Origin: an uncultured Oscillospiraceae bacterium
GTDB taxonomy: Bacteria > Bacillota > Clostridia > Oscillospirales > Oscillospiraceae
Length of the DNA: 20,750 bases
Assembly (NCBI GenBank): GCA_934593275.1
Contig: CAKTQE010000038.1
Location: 1-20,750 of the forward strand
Direction of reading: 5' to 3'
Under the pieces are notes generated by a model. That model saw nothing but the letters and a program-made list of their open reading frames with translations, made no database searches and was not told the origin of the DNA. The position numbers were made by a program, and so were the translations under genes. Below, piece after piece: positions 13,826 through 20,750 of this stretch (within the stretch, counting starts at the first letter, position 1; the number at the start of each line of letters is the position of its first letter).

Positions 13826-15052
13826 ATGGCGGAACTCATTGATCGCCCGGAATATCTGAGGCAGCTCATTCAAAATCGAGATGTAGATTTGGTAAAAATT
13901 GTCACCGGCATCCGCAGATGCGGTAAATCGTCCCTGCTGGAACTGTACCATCAGTATCTTCTGGAGCAGGGCGTTGCGGAATCTCACATTATTCATATGA
14001 ATCTGGAGTCTCTGCGCTACCGGACGCTTTCCGATTATCTTGCTTTCTATGACTATGTCAGCCAGAGAATTCCGGATAGCGGAAAAACCTATCTGATTTT
14101 CGACGAACTGCAAGCGGTAAGCCACTGGGAAAAGGCCATTGAATCCTTCCGGCTGGATTATGATGTGGATATTTACATCACCGGCTCCAACGCCTATCTG
14201 CTGTCCACGGAGTTTTCCACCCTGCTTTCCGGACGTTATGTGGAAATCCGGATGCTGCCCCTGTCCTTCAAGGAGTTCCTGACATTCTACAGCTTTGACC
14301 AGTCTGTCACCCTGGAAGAAAAATTCCAGAAATATTTGCAGTTTGGCGGTATGCCCATTCTACGGGAGTACCAGTTCAATGAAGCCCGAAGCAATCAGGC
14401 ATTGGAGGGCATCTATTCCACGGTCGTCCTGCGTGATATTTTACAGCGCAATGAAGGTGCCGATCAGGCGATGCTTCAGAAAATCATGCTGTTTCTCTGC
14501 TCCAATATTGGCAGTATCAATTCTCCCAGCAGCATTGGAAATGTACTGTACAACGAGGGCGATATGAAAGGACGGAATGTGGCGGGGAAAACTGTTGAGA
14601 AGTATATCTCCATGCTCCACAGTGCTTATATTTTCTTTTCTGTTGGCCGCTATGAAGTGAAGGGCAAGCAGCTGCTGAAAACCCTGGGCAAGAACTATAT
14701 CATCGACATGGGCTTCCGGAATATGCTGCTGGGCTACCGGGATGCGGACCGGGGGCATATTCTGGAAAACATCGTCTATCTGGAGCTGCTTCGCCGGGAC
14801 TACCGGGTATATATCGGGAAAGTAGGCGATACCGAAGTGGACTTCGTAGCGGAAAAGCCAGAGGACAAGGTTTACATTCAGGTAACAGAAAGTATGCTTT
14901 CCCCGGAAACCCGGGAGCGGGAACTGCGGCCCCTGCAAATGATTCCGGACAATTACGAAAAAATCGTTTTGTCCATGGATCGGAACTTCATCAAATCCTA
15001 CAATGGAATCAAATCTCTGAATCTGCTGGATTGGCTGCTGGGCGAAAAGTAA
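13826..15052 (+). CDS. AAA ATPase with DUF4143 domain (ATPase 2)
   Basis: A 408-residue protein. Walker A GIRRCGKSS at 28-36, Walker B TYLIFDELQ about 88-96, sensor DIYITGSNAYLLS near 115-127, then SGRYVEIRMLPLSFKEFL, which is diagnostic of the AAA_14/DUF4143 family. The C-terminal part shows DTEVDFVAE...VYIQVTES, where the usual ExK nuclease-like motif reads QVT, so that site may be altered compared with ATPase 1 (EVK). The ATG at 13826 has GGAGG 9 nt upstream. Single gene with its own strong promoter; role unknown. It is a distant relative of 7374-8726, not a recent copy. Confidence 0.92.
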   Translation: MAELIDRPEYLRQLIQNRDVDLVKIVTGIRRCGKSSLLELYHQYLLEQGVAESHIIHMNLESLRYRTLSDYLAFYDYVSQRIPDSGKTYLIFDELQAVSHWEKAIESFRLDYDVDIYITGSNAYLLSTEFSTLLSGRYVEIRMLPLSFKEFLTFYSFDQSVTLEEKFQKYLQFGGMPILREYQFNEARSNQALEGIYSTVVLRDILQRNEGADQAMLQKIMLFLCSNIGSINSPSSIGNVLYNEGDMKGRNVAGKTVEKYISMLHSAYIFFSVGRYEVKGKQLLKTLGKNYIIDMGFRNMLLGYRDADRGHILENIVYLELLRRDYRVYIGKVGDTEVDFVAEKPEDKVYIQVTESMLSPETRERELRPLQMIPDNYEKIVLSMDRNFIKSYNGIKSLNLLDWLLGEK

Positions 15053-15114
15053 GCACCCCACCGGGGTATTGACAGGTCAAAACATGTCTGCCCACCTTTT
15101 ATTATACTGTAATA

Positions 15115-15157
15115 CTAGGGAACTTTTTGAAAGATATTTCATTAAAAAGTTCCCTAG
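15115..15157. repeat. Perfect 14-bp inverted repeat
   Basis: CTAGGGAACTTTTT (15115-15128) and AAAAAGTTCCCTAG (15144-15157) flank 15 bases. As RNA it forms a strong hairpin 60 nt past ATPase 2, and the T-rich arm could act in termination. It may also be the fused ends of a lost element. Confidence 0.6.
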
Positions 15158-15166
15158 CCATATTTC

Positions 15167-15196
15167 AACGCCTTCCAAATCGGGAGGCGTTTTTCT
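15167..15196 (+). terminator. Terminator downstream of ATPase 2
   Basis: AACGCCTTCC pairs with GGGAGGCGTT (one wobble) around a 5-nt loop and runs into TTTTCTTTT. The gene-free stretch that follows (15197-15411) shows no convincing gene; a 108-codon frame over 15127-15453 crosses both hairpins and the ilvE promoter and is rejected. Confidence 0.85.
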
Positions 15197-15411
15197 TTTA
15201 CACAAAAAACATGCAAATGATAGAAACAATGTCGCGAGCGTCAATCATCTTGAGGGCTTTGTTTGTATCGGTATCTCTTATGATTTGGTTTTGCTTGAAA
15301 GAAATTCTCTCAAAGAAAGGCGTGTCGTTTCATAAAAGGAACGCCTCTTACAGATTATCCGATGAATCGATACCGCACAAAGACAAATGTCCACCACAGA
15401 TGAAATTTTTC

Positions 15412-15440
15412 TTGAAATCTCTTGCAAAATGTGCTAACAT
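15412..15440 (+). promoter_or_regulatory. ilvE promoter
   Basis: TTGAAA (15412-15417), 17-bp spacer, TAACAT (15435-15440), 27 nt before the start codon. No T-box-like leader fits in this short distance. Confidence 0.7.
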
Positions 15441-15467
15441 GGTGCAATCCTAAAGCAGAGGAGCTGC

Positions 15468-16487
15468 ATGATTATGGATAAGAAAAAGATAGACTGGGCC
15501 AATATTGGCTTCGGCTACATGCAAACGGATGTGCGGTATGTTGCAAATTTTAAGGACGGCGCATGGGACGAGGGCGGGCTGACAAGGGACGCCAACATTA
15601 CCATGAATGAGTGCGCCTGTGTGCTGCAATATGCGCAGACGGTTTTTGAGGGCATGAAAGCCTATACCACCGCCGGGGGACAAACGGTCTGTTTCCGTCC
15701 GGATTTGAATGCCCAGCGGATGATGGATTCCTGCCAGAGAATGCGGATGCCTGTTTTTCCAAAGGAGCGTTTTCTGGATGCCATTCGGCAGAACGTCAAG
15801 GCGAATATAGCCTGGGTACCACCTTACGGCTCTGGGGCCAGTCTGTATTTGCGGCCCTACATGTTCGGCATGGACCCGATTCTCGGGGTGAAGCCCGCCC
15901 ACGAATTCCAGTTCCGGGTATTCGGAACCCCGGTTGGCCCTTATTTTAAGGGCGGTGTCCGGCCACTTGTTCTGCGGGTCTCGGATTTGGACCGGGCAGC
16001 ACCCAGGGGGACGGGGCATATCAAGGCGGGGCTGAATTATGCCATGAGCCTATTCAATATAGTGGATGCCCATGAGCAGGGCTATGATGAGAACCTGTAT
16101 GTGGATTCCGCCACCCGGCAGCACATTGAGGAAACCGGCGGTGCCAACATTCTCTTTGTCACAAAAGAGGGCAAGCTGGTGGTACCTAAGTCGGATACCA
16201 TTCTGCCCTCCATTACCCGCCGTTCCCTGATTCAGGTGGCCAAGGATTATCTGGGGCTGGATGTGGAAGAACGTGTAGTCGGTGTGGAGGAACTGGGGGA
16301 TTTTGCCGAGGCAGGGCTGTGCGGCACTGCGGCGGTCATTTCCCCGGTGGGCAAAATCGTGGACCACGGCAAGGAATATACCTACGCCGGTATGGGCCAG
16401 GTCATCGAAAAGCTCTACAACACCCTGACCGGCATTCAGATGGGTACCATCGAGGCCCCTGAGGGCTGGCTCATGGTCATTGACTGA
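15468..16487 (+). CDS. ilvE: Branched-chain amino acid aminotransferase
   Basis: A 339-residue fold-type IV PLP aminotransferase; it moves the amino group between glutamate and leucine, isoleucine or valine. QTVFEGMKAY (58-67), FRPDLNAQRM, the PLP lysine in GHIKAGLNYA (Lys186), EETGGANILFV (221-231) and GTAAVISPVGKI are family hallmarks. The length fits the longer class (about 340-360 residues) common in Firmicutes. Start: AGGAG (15459-15463) lies 4 nt from ATG 15468 and 10 nt from ATG 15474; either is possible. It is a single-gene unit with its own promoter and terminator, with GC content back to the higher level of the core flanks. Confidence 0.95.
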   Translation: MIMDKKKIDWANIGFGYMQTDVRYVANFKDGAWDEGGLTRDANITMNECACVLQYAQTVFEGMKAYTTAGGQTVCFRPDLNAQRMMDSCQRMRMPVFPKERFLDAIRQNVKANIAWVPPYGSGASLYLRPYMFGMDPILGVKPAHEFQFRVFGTPVGPYFKGGVRPLVLRVSDLDRAAPRGTGHIKAGLNYAMSLFNIVDAHEQGYDENLYVDSATRQHIEETGGANILFVTKEGKLVVPKSDTILPSITRRSLIQVAKDYLGLDVEERVVGVEELGDFAEAGLCGTAAVISPVGKIVDHGKEYTYAGMGQVIEKLYNTLTGIQMGTIEAPEGWLMVID

Positions 16488-16551
16488 GGACTGCGCCCCA
16501 GAGAACGTAAAAGTCCCATTCCAAAGGGACGATTTGAAAACACAGATACAA

Positions 16552-16586
16552 GGCCGCTGCCTCTGACACGGGGCAGCGGCTTTTTA
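16552..16586 (+). terminator. ilvE terminator
   Basis: GCCGCTGCC (16553-16561) pairs with GGCAGCGGC (16572-16580) and is followed by five T. Confidence 0.92.
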
Positions 16587-16645
16587 TGGGGAAAAATTCC
16601 CGGAAACTTTTACCCACAATTTTATACCGTAGCCAAAGACAACTC

Positions 16646-16704
16646 TGGACAATTCTATCGTAGATGTGATATAATATTGCCATATTCGTTTGGGAGCGAA
16701 ACGA
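16646..16704 (+). promoter_or_regulatory. Promoter and leader hairpin of the rnfC2-metV-metF operon
   Basis: TGGACA (16646-16651), 18-bp spacer and an extended -10 TGATATAAT (16667-16675). A small hairpin TCGTTT/AAACGA (16686-16704) lies in the short leader. No riboswitch of recognisable size fits before the start codon. Confidence 0.75.
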
Positions 16705-16734
16705 GTAACAAAAAGGATAAGAAGGTGATATTTG

Positions 16735-18705
16735 GTGGATTATACCAAGTATGTGTTAAAGAGCAAGGAAGAGTTGGAAGGCTTACTTGCGGGGAAGGAC
16801 AACTTCTTCGTAGTGGCCTGCAACAAGTGCTTCAAAGAGTTCAACACAACCGAAGAGCCGGAGTGCGGTGCGTTTGTCGCCCTTGCCCAGGCGCAGGGCA
16901 AACACATCACCGGAGAAGCCAAGGTGGATTTCCTCTGCAATATGGTGCAGACGGAAAAGAAGCTGGATGGCATCATCCCTGAGGGGACAGAGCATGTGGT
17001 GGTCATCTCCTGCGGTCTGGGTGTCCAGACTGTGGCGGAGCTGGAGCAGCTGCCTGTCCATACGGCGACCAATTCCCTGAATTATGTAGGCCATCATGGC
17101 ATGGCCCTGACCCAGAAGACCTGTGGTGCCTGCGCCCAGTGCTATCTGAACGTCACCGGCGGTATCTGCCCCATTGTGGACTGCTCCAAGGGCCTGGTCA
17201 ACGGCCAGTGTGGCGGTGCCAAGAATGGCAAGTGCGAAATCGACCCCAAGAAGGACTGCGCCTGGGAGAAGATCTACCAGCGTCTGGAAAAGCAGGGCCG
17301 TACCCAGGAATTCCTGAATCAGCCCATCCAGCTGCGGGATTACTCCAAGGTCAATGTAGATGCCATTAAGGCTTACGTTGCGGAAGCCCGGGCCAAACGC
17401 TACGAGGGCTTCTACGGTGGTGTCCATCCCACCGAGAATAAGGAATACACCGAGCATCTGGCACTGCAGAAGTTCCCTGAGCCGGACACCGTGATCATTC
17501 CTCTGGCCATGCACATTGGCGCTCCCGCCAACCCTGTGGTCCAGGCCGGTGATACAGTGAAAGTAGGCCAGCTGATCGGTGAGCAGGCAGGCTTTATCAG
17601 CGCGCCTGTGCATTCCAGCGTCAGCGGTACCGTTCTGGCTGTAGAACCTCATACCCACCCCAATAAGGGACCCGGCGTGATGAGCGTTGTTATTAAGAAT
17701 GACGGCAAGAACACCCTGGATGAATCCGTAAAGCCCAATAAGCCTCTGGAAGAACTGACGCCTGACGAGATCGTGGAAATCGTCAAGGAAAAGGGCATTG
17801 TAGGCATGGGCGGTGCCACCTTCCCCACCTACGTCAAGCTGAAGCCCGGCAAGCCCATCGATGCCGTGCTGATCAACGGCTCCGAGTGTGAGCCTTATCT
17901 GACTGCCGACCATCGGGTGCTGCTGGAGTACGCCGATGAGATCGTTTACGGTCTGCGGGCCATGATGAAAGCCGTAGCCGCTCCTGAGGGTGTGATCCTC
18001 ATTGAGGACAACAAGCCCAATGCCGTGGCACTGATGGAAGAGAAGGTTGCTCCCTACGACAATATCCGTGTGGTTGCTGCCAAGACCCAGTACCCCGAGG
18101 GTGCTGAAAAGATGCTCATCAAGAAGGTCATGGGCCGTCATGTACCCAGCGGCAAGCTGCCCGCCGATGTGGGCTGTGTGGTTGCCAATACTTCCACGGC
18201 CAAGGCTGTTTCTGATGCCATTCAGAAGGGTATGCCTCTTGTAGAGCGTGTTGTCTCCGTCACCGGCGAATTCATCAAGAACCCTGGCAACTACATGGTC
18301 AAGCTGGGTACCAACGTCCAGGAGATCATCGACCATTGCGGCGGTATTACCGGCGACGATGTAGTCCTCAAGATGGGCGGACCTATGATGGGCGCACCCA
18401 TTCAGGATACCAATGTACCCATTATCAAAGGCTCCAACGGTATTATCGCCATTGCCGCGGACCACACCGAGGAAAAGGAATGTATCAAGTGTGGCCGCTG
18501 CGTGGACGTGTGTCCCATGGAACTGGCTCCTCTGGAAATCTACAAGCTGGGCCAGCTGGGCGATGCGGAGGGCTTGCTGAAGCTGAACGTCATGGACTGC
18601 TTCTCCTGCAAGTGCTGTGAGTACATCTGCTCCTCCAAGATTCCTCTGGTCTCCAAGATCAATGCTGCCAAGGGCCTTGTAATGCCTTTGCTGAAGAAGA
18701 AATAA
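16735..18705 (+). CDS. RnfC2-like electron-transfer protein with N-terminal MetV domain
   Basis: A 656-residue two-part protein. Residues 1-~205 are a MetV-type (MTHFR C-terminal/zinc-binding) domain with CGACAQCYLNVTGGICPI near 130-147 and NGQCGGAKNGKCE near 156-168. Residues ~220-656 are RnfC: a barrel-like segment, the nucleotide-binding GMGGATFPTYVKL at ~357-369, INGSECEPYLTAD, and two [4Fe-4S] sites, CIKCGRCVDVCP (from ~583) and CFSCKCCEYIC (from ~622). By analogy with the A. woodii MetF-MetV-RnfC2 enzyme it would feed NADH electrons to MetF. GTG 16735 has AAGGTG 7 nt upstream; TTG 16732 is an alternative. First gene of the operon. No other Rnf subunit is present, so it is not the membrane Rnf complex. 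Confidence 0.92.
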   Translation: MDYTKYVLKSKEELEGLLAGKDNFFVVACNKCFKEFNTTEEPECGAFVALAQAQGKHITGEAKVDFLCNMVQTEKKLDGIIPEGTEHVVVISCGLGVQTVAELEQLPVHTATNSLNYVGHHGMALTQKTCGACAQCYLNVTGGICPIVDCSKGLVNGQCGGAKNGKCEIDPKKDCAWEKIYQRLEKQGRTQEFLNQPIQLRDYSKVNVDAIKAYVAEARAKRYEGFYGGVHPTENKEYTEHLALQKFPEPDTVIIPLAMHIGAPANPVVQAGDTVKVGQLIGEQAGFISAPVHSSVSGTVLAVEPHTHPNKGPGVMSVVIKNDGKNTLDESVKPNKPLEELTPDEIVEIVKEKGIVGMGGATFPTYVKLKPGKPIDAVLINGSECEPYLTADHRVLLEYADEIVYGLRAMMKAVAAPEGVILIEDNKPNAVALMEEKVAPYDNIRVVAAKTQYPEGAEKMLIKKVMGRHVPSGKLPADVGCVVANTSTAKAVSDAIQKGMPLVERVVSVTGEFIKNPGNYMVKLGTNVQEIIDHCGGITGDDVVLKMGGPMMGAPIQDTNVPIIKGSNGIIAIAADHTEEKECIKCGRCVDVCPMELAPLEIYKLGQLGDAEGLLKLNVMDCFSCKCCEYICSSKIPLVSKINAAKGLVMPLLKKK

Positions 18706-18720
18706 GGGGGACGAACACTT

Positions 18721-19356
18721 ATGTTAATGACGAAACTCAAATCCCATGAGGTTATCAGCTCCCTGGCTTCCGGCAAGGTATTTATCATCAACTGCCACGG
18801 CTGTAAGGAAGTTGGTTTCCCGGAAGAAGAAGCCAAGGCCATCCAGAAAGAGCTGGAAGCCGCTGGCAAAGTGGTTGGCAAGCTGACCACCGACTATGTG
18901 TGCAATCCCGATGAGCTGGCACTGCGGCTCCGGGGCCCCATGGAGAAAATCGCGGAAGCGGATGCCGTTCTGGTGTTCTCCTGCGGCGTGGGTGTGCAGA
19001 CCATCTCCTCCGTGCTGGAAGATAAGCCGGTTTACGCCTGCTGCGATACTATCGAGCTGCCCGGTTTCCAGGGCGTTACCCCTCTGGAAGTGGACTGCGG
19101 CCAGTGCGGGGAATGTTACCTGAACCTGACCGGCGGCATCTGCCCCATTACCGCTTGCTCCAAGAGCCTGGTCAACGGACCCTGCGGCGGCACCAAGAAC
19201 GGCAAATGTGAGGTTTGCCCCGATATGGAATGCGGTTGGGAGCGGATCATTCAGCGTCTGAAGGCCCAGGGCCGGTTGGATGTTCTGAAGTGCGCCACCC
19301 AGATCCACGACTTTAATACAGACGAGGCTACCAAAGCCGCCAAAGAATCTGAATAA
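18721..19356 (+). CDS. metV: MetV, cysteine-rich subunit of methylene-THF reductase
   Basis: A 211-residue free-standing MetV. Features in order: INCHGCKEVGF near 23-33, VLVFSCGVGVQT near 84-95, CGQCGECYLNLTGGICPI near 123-140, LVNGPCGGTKNGKCE, and PDMECGWERIIQRL. It is clearly homologous to the first ~205 residues of the preceding protein. MetV binds MetF in acetogen reductases and probably passes electrons to it. It lies 15 nt after the first gene with a G-rich ribosome site (AGGGGG) 10 nt upstream of ATG 18721. The C-terminal ~20 residues are acidic and poorly conserved looking. Confidence 0.92.
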   Translation: MLMTKLKSHEVISSLASGKVFIINCHGCKEVGFPEEEAKAIQKELEAAGKVVGKLTTDYVCNPDELALRLRGPMEKIAEADAVLVFSCGVGVQTISSVLEDKPVYACCDTIELPGFQGVTPLEVDCGQCGECYLNLTGGICPITACSKSLVNGPCGGTKNGKCEVCPDMECGWERIIQRLKAQGRLDVLKCATQIHDFNTDEATKAAKESE

Positions 19357-19374
19357 TTAGGAGCGTATAGAGTT

Positions 19375-20256
19375 ATGAGAATTACCGAACTGTTTGATAA
19401 CGGTGAATTTGTAGTTACTGCCGAGGTCGGCCCTCCCAAAGGAATTCATATTGACGGTATGGTAGAGGAAGCCAAGGAGTATCTGTCCGGCGTCCACTTC
19501 GTCAACGTCACCGATAACCAGTCCTCCGTTATGCGTCTTGGCTCTCTGGCCACCTGTAAGGTGCTGAAAGATGCGGGCCTGAACCCCATTTTCCAGCTGA
19601 CCTGCCGTGACCGGAACCGCATTGCCCTCCAGTCTGACCTGTTGAGTGCCGCTATGCTGGGCATTGACAATATTCTGTGCCTCACCGGCGACCACACCAA
19701 GCTGGGTGACCATCCCCAGGCCAAGCCCGTTTTTGATTTGGACTCCGTGTCCCTGCTGCACACCGCCAGCCTGCTGGAAACCGGCAAGGACCTGGGCGGC
19801 AACGACCTGGTGGGCGAGGCTCCCAAGTTTGCCAAGGGTGCCGTTGTGTCCCCCTGCTCTGACTCCGTCGATGCCCAGCTGGTGAAGATGGAGCGGAAAG
19901 TCGCCGCCGGTGCCGAGTATTTCCAGACCCAGGCCGTTTTTGAGCCTGAAAAGTTCATGAAATTCATGGAGCAGGCCAAGCGGTTTGGCAAGCCTGTGCA
20001 GGTGGGCATCATCATCCCCAAGTCCGCCGGTATGTGCAAGTTCATGAACAAGAACGTGGCCGGTGTCCACATCCCCGATGCCCTCATCGAGGAGCTGCAG
20101 GCCGACAAGGAAAAGACCAAGGCCGGTATCACCGGTGTTGAGATCGCCGCCCGGATCATCCGGGAGTGCAAGCCCTACTGCCAGGGTGTCCACATCATGA
20201 GCCTGGGCTGGGAGTCCAAGGTCCCCGCCCTGCTGGAACAGGCCGGTCTCAAGTAA
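19375..20256 (+). CDS. metF: Methylenetetrahydrofolate reductase, catalytic subunit
   Basis: A 293-residue TIM-barrel flavoenzyme that reduces 5,10-methylene-THF to 5-methyl-THF. VTAEVGPPKG (14-23) contains the conserved catalytic glutamate; FQLTCRDRNR (about 74-83), ILCLTGDH (about 100-107) and AAGAEYFQTQAVF are MetF hallmarks. Length is normal. AGGAG lies 11 nt before ATG 19375, 18 nt after metV. Last gene of the operon, followed by a strong terminator. With MetV and RnfC2 beside it, an acetogen-type NADH-linked complex is likely; downstream Wood-Ljungdahl genes (acsE, acs/cdh) are not in the window. Confidence 0.96.
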   Translation: MRITELFDNGEFVVTAEVGPPKGIHIDGMVEEAKEYLSGVHFVNVTDNQSSVMRLGSLATCKVLKDAGLNPIFQLTCRDRNRIALQSDLLSAAMLGIDNILCLTGDHTKLGDHPQAKPVFDLDSVSLLHTASLLETGKDLGGNDLVGEAPKFAKGAVVSPCSDSVDAQLVKMERKVAAGAEYFQTQAVFEPEKFMKFMEQAKRFGKPVQVGIIIPKSAGMCKFMNKNVAGVHIPDALIEELQADKEKTKAGITGVEIAARIIRECKPYCQGVHIMSLGWESKVPALLEQAGLK

Positions 20257-20296
20257 GCAAAAACATAAAAGGCGCATGACCCCATACGCCTGACAA

Positions 20297-20347
20297 AAAG
20301 CCCACACCACCGCCCTCCAAAGGGGCGTCTAGTGTGGGCTTTGTTTT
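20297..20347 (+). terminator. metF operon terminator
   Basis: AAAGCCCACAC (20297-20307) pairs with GTGTGGGCTTT (20332-20342) enclosing an inner CGCCC/GGGCG stem, then TTGTTTT. A smaller AGGCG/CGCCT hairpin lies just before it (20271-20292). Confidence 0.9.
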
Positions 20348-20386
20348 ATGTTTCTATTTATATTGATACGACTCAATACCCGAAAT

Positions 20387-20528
20387 GTGGCGGGCGGCAG
20401 ATTGCCGCCCCTACATCAAAATTGTTACAAACACCTTATATAGAACGTATCTAATGACGGTTTTACGTTCTAAAAAATATGGAAAACGATGTACATTAAC
20501 GTAGGGGCGGCAACCTGCCGCCCGCCAC
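20387..20528. repeat. 142-bp element with 28-bp palindromic terminal inverted repeats
   Basis: The left end (20387-20414, GTGGCGGGCGGCAGATTGCC plus GCCCCTAC) and the right end (20501-20528, starting GTAGGGGCGGCAACCTGCCG) are inverted repeats matching at 27 of 28 positions. Each end folds on itself as well. The 86-bp core is AT-rich, with ACGTTCTAAAAAATATGG near its right side. It is the best-preserved copy of the family also seen at 595-799 and 1247-1358. No coding capacity. Confidence 0.85.
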
Positions 20529-20695
20529 GTATCGATTATAACCTGTTCGGTTGAATGGTATGACCCGATATACGGTACAATGTAGCGGCGATGATTCATC
20601 GCCACTCCAGCCCCGGCGAGGGGCTGGCTCCGTCGGACGATACAAACACAAACGTACCAAGACTCCGGCCCTCTGGGCCGGTTGGCGGCAGATTT
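20529..20695. repeat. Mosaic palindromic intergenic repeat, right copy
   Basis: Modules in order: ACCTGTTCGGTTGAATGGTA, GGCGATGATTCATCGCC, CCAGCCCCGGCGAGGGGCTGG-like block, ACAAACGTACCA, GGCCCTCTGGGCC, GGCGGCAGAT. On the reverse strand this is the module order of 366-594. No gene seen. Confidence 0.75.
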
Positions 20696-20700
20696 GTATA

Positions 20701-20748
20701 GTGCAGTAACATACTTTACAGATTGTGCAATCACATGGTTTACAGATT
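20701..20748. repeat. Two tandem 24-bp units at the window edge
   Basis: 20701-20724 and 20725-20748 match at 20 of 24 positions (GTGCA-, -ACAT- and TTTACAGATT kept). The window ends here, so it is unknown whether more units follow. Confidence 0.5.
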
Positions 20749-20750
20749 TG

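Noticed and set aside
15127..15453. A 108-codon frame between ATPase 2 and ilvE
   Set aside because: It starts inside a hairpin, runs through a terminator and the ilvE promoter, and has no family resemblance or ribosome site.
16783..18465. A 560-codon open frame on the - strand opposite the RnfC2-like gene
   Set aside because: Antisense shadow of a gene with iron-sulfur and nucleotide-binding motifs; typical artefact of GC-biased third positions.
16735..18705. Membrane Rnf complex subunit RnfC
   Set aside because: No rnfD, rnfG, rnfE, rnfA or rnfB follows; the MetV domain and the metV-metF neighbours point to the soluble RnfC2 role.
20387..20748. CRISPR array
   Set aside because: The repeats are inverted or mosaic and irregularly spaced; there are no regular repeat-spacer units and no cas genes in the window.

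Overview
ORGANISM. The window looks like a chromosome segment of an anaerobic Gram-positive Clostridia bacterium, probably a gut Oscillospirales-type lineage. Evidence: Firmicutes-type rRNA termini, strong AGGAGG ribosome sites, a class II GalT, an OhrR-type MarR regulator, a YtrA-type GntR/ABC operon, an RnfC2-MetV-MetF methylene-tetrahydrofolate reductase operon as known from acetogens, and many short palindromic intergenic repeats. Species cannot be assigned. LAYOUT. 1-275: 3' end of a 23S rRNA gene, a complete 5S rRNA gene and a GNRA-loop terminator, i.e. the tail of an rRNA operon on the + strand. 276-1439: no credible gene; a dense patch of palindromic and inverted-repeat elements (at least four families). 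1440-2083: an HdeD/DUF308 membrane protein (- strand). 2084-2399: promoter and another copy of a 125-bp repeat. 2400-4090: a - strand operon trxB-trxA-ohrR whose reductase keeps the CATC redox motif but seems to lack both NADPH-binding motifs. 4129-6927: galK-galT (- strand), two Leloir pathway enzymes. 7046-7216: promoter, tRNA-Ala(GGC) and terminator. 7217-15460: an accessory, visibly AT-richer region. It holds two AAA/DUF4143 ATPases at its edges, a broken DegT-Nudix-phosphotransferase gene row, a lipoprotein, a GntR-ABC-permease operon and a frameshifted peptidase E gene. It also has an unusual nested pair of inverted repeats (outer 213/206 bp, inner 87/85 bp) arranged symmetrically around the ABC operon. 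15468-16585: ilvE with its own promoter and terminator. 16646-20347: an operon of an RnfC2-like protein with an N-terminal MetV domain, a separate metV, and metF, closed by a strong terminator. 20348-20750: repeats of the same families as 276-1439, in inverted orientation. HOW THE GENES WORK TOGETHER. The MetV-RnfC2/MetV/MetF set reduces methylene-THF to methyl-THF, with RnfC2 as the likely NADH-oxidising module (Wood-Ljungdahl methyl branch or methionine synthesis). The trx operon is a thiol-redox module, probably under thiol-based self-control by the OhrR-like regulator and possibly fed by ferredoxin instead of NADPH. GalK and GalT process galactose. The region after the tRNA is a patchwork of acquired and decaying genes. 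MAIN LEADS. (1) The nested inverted-repeat gene cassettes at 9576-13586. (2) The possibly ferredoxin-dependent thioredoxin reductase tied to an OhrR-type regulator. (3) MetV domain duplication in the MTHFR operon. (4) A 142-bp element with 28-bp self-palindromic terminal inverted repeats and its relatives at both window ends. All calls are from reading the sequence; no database search was possible.
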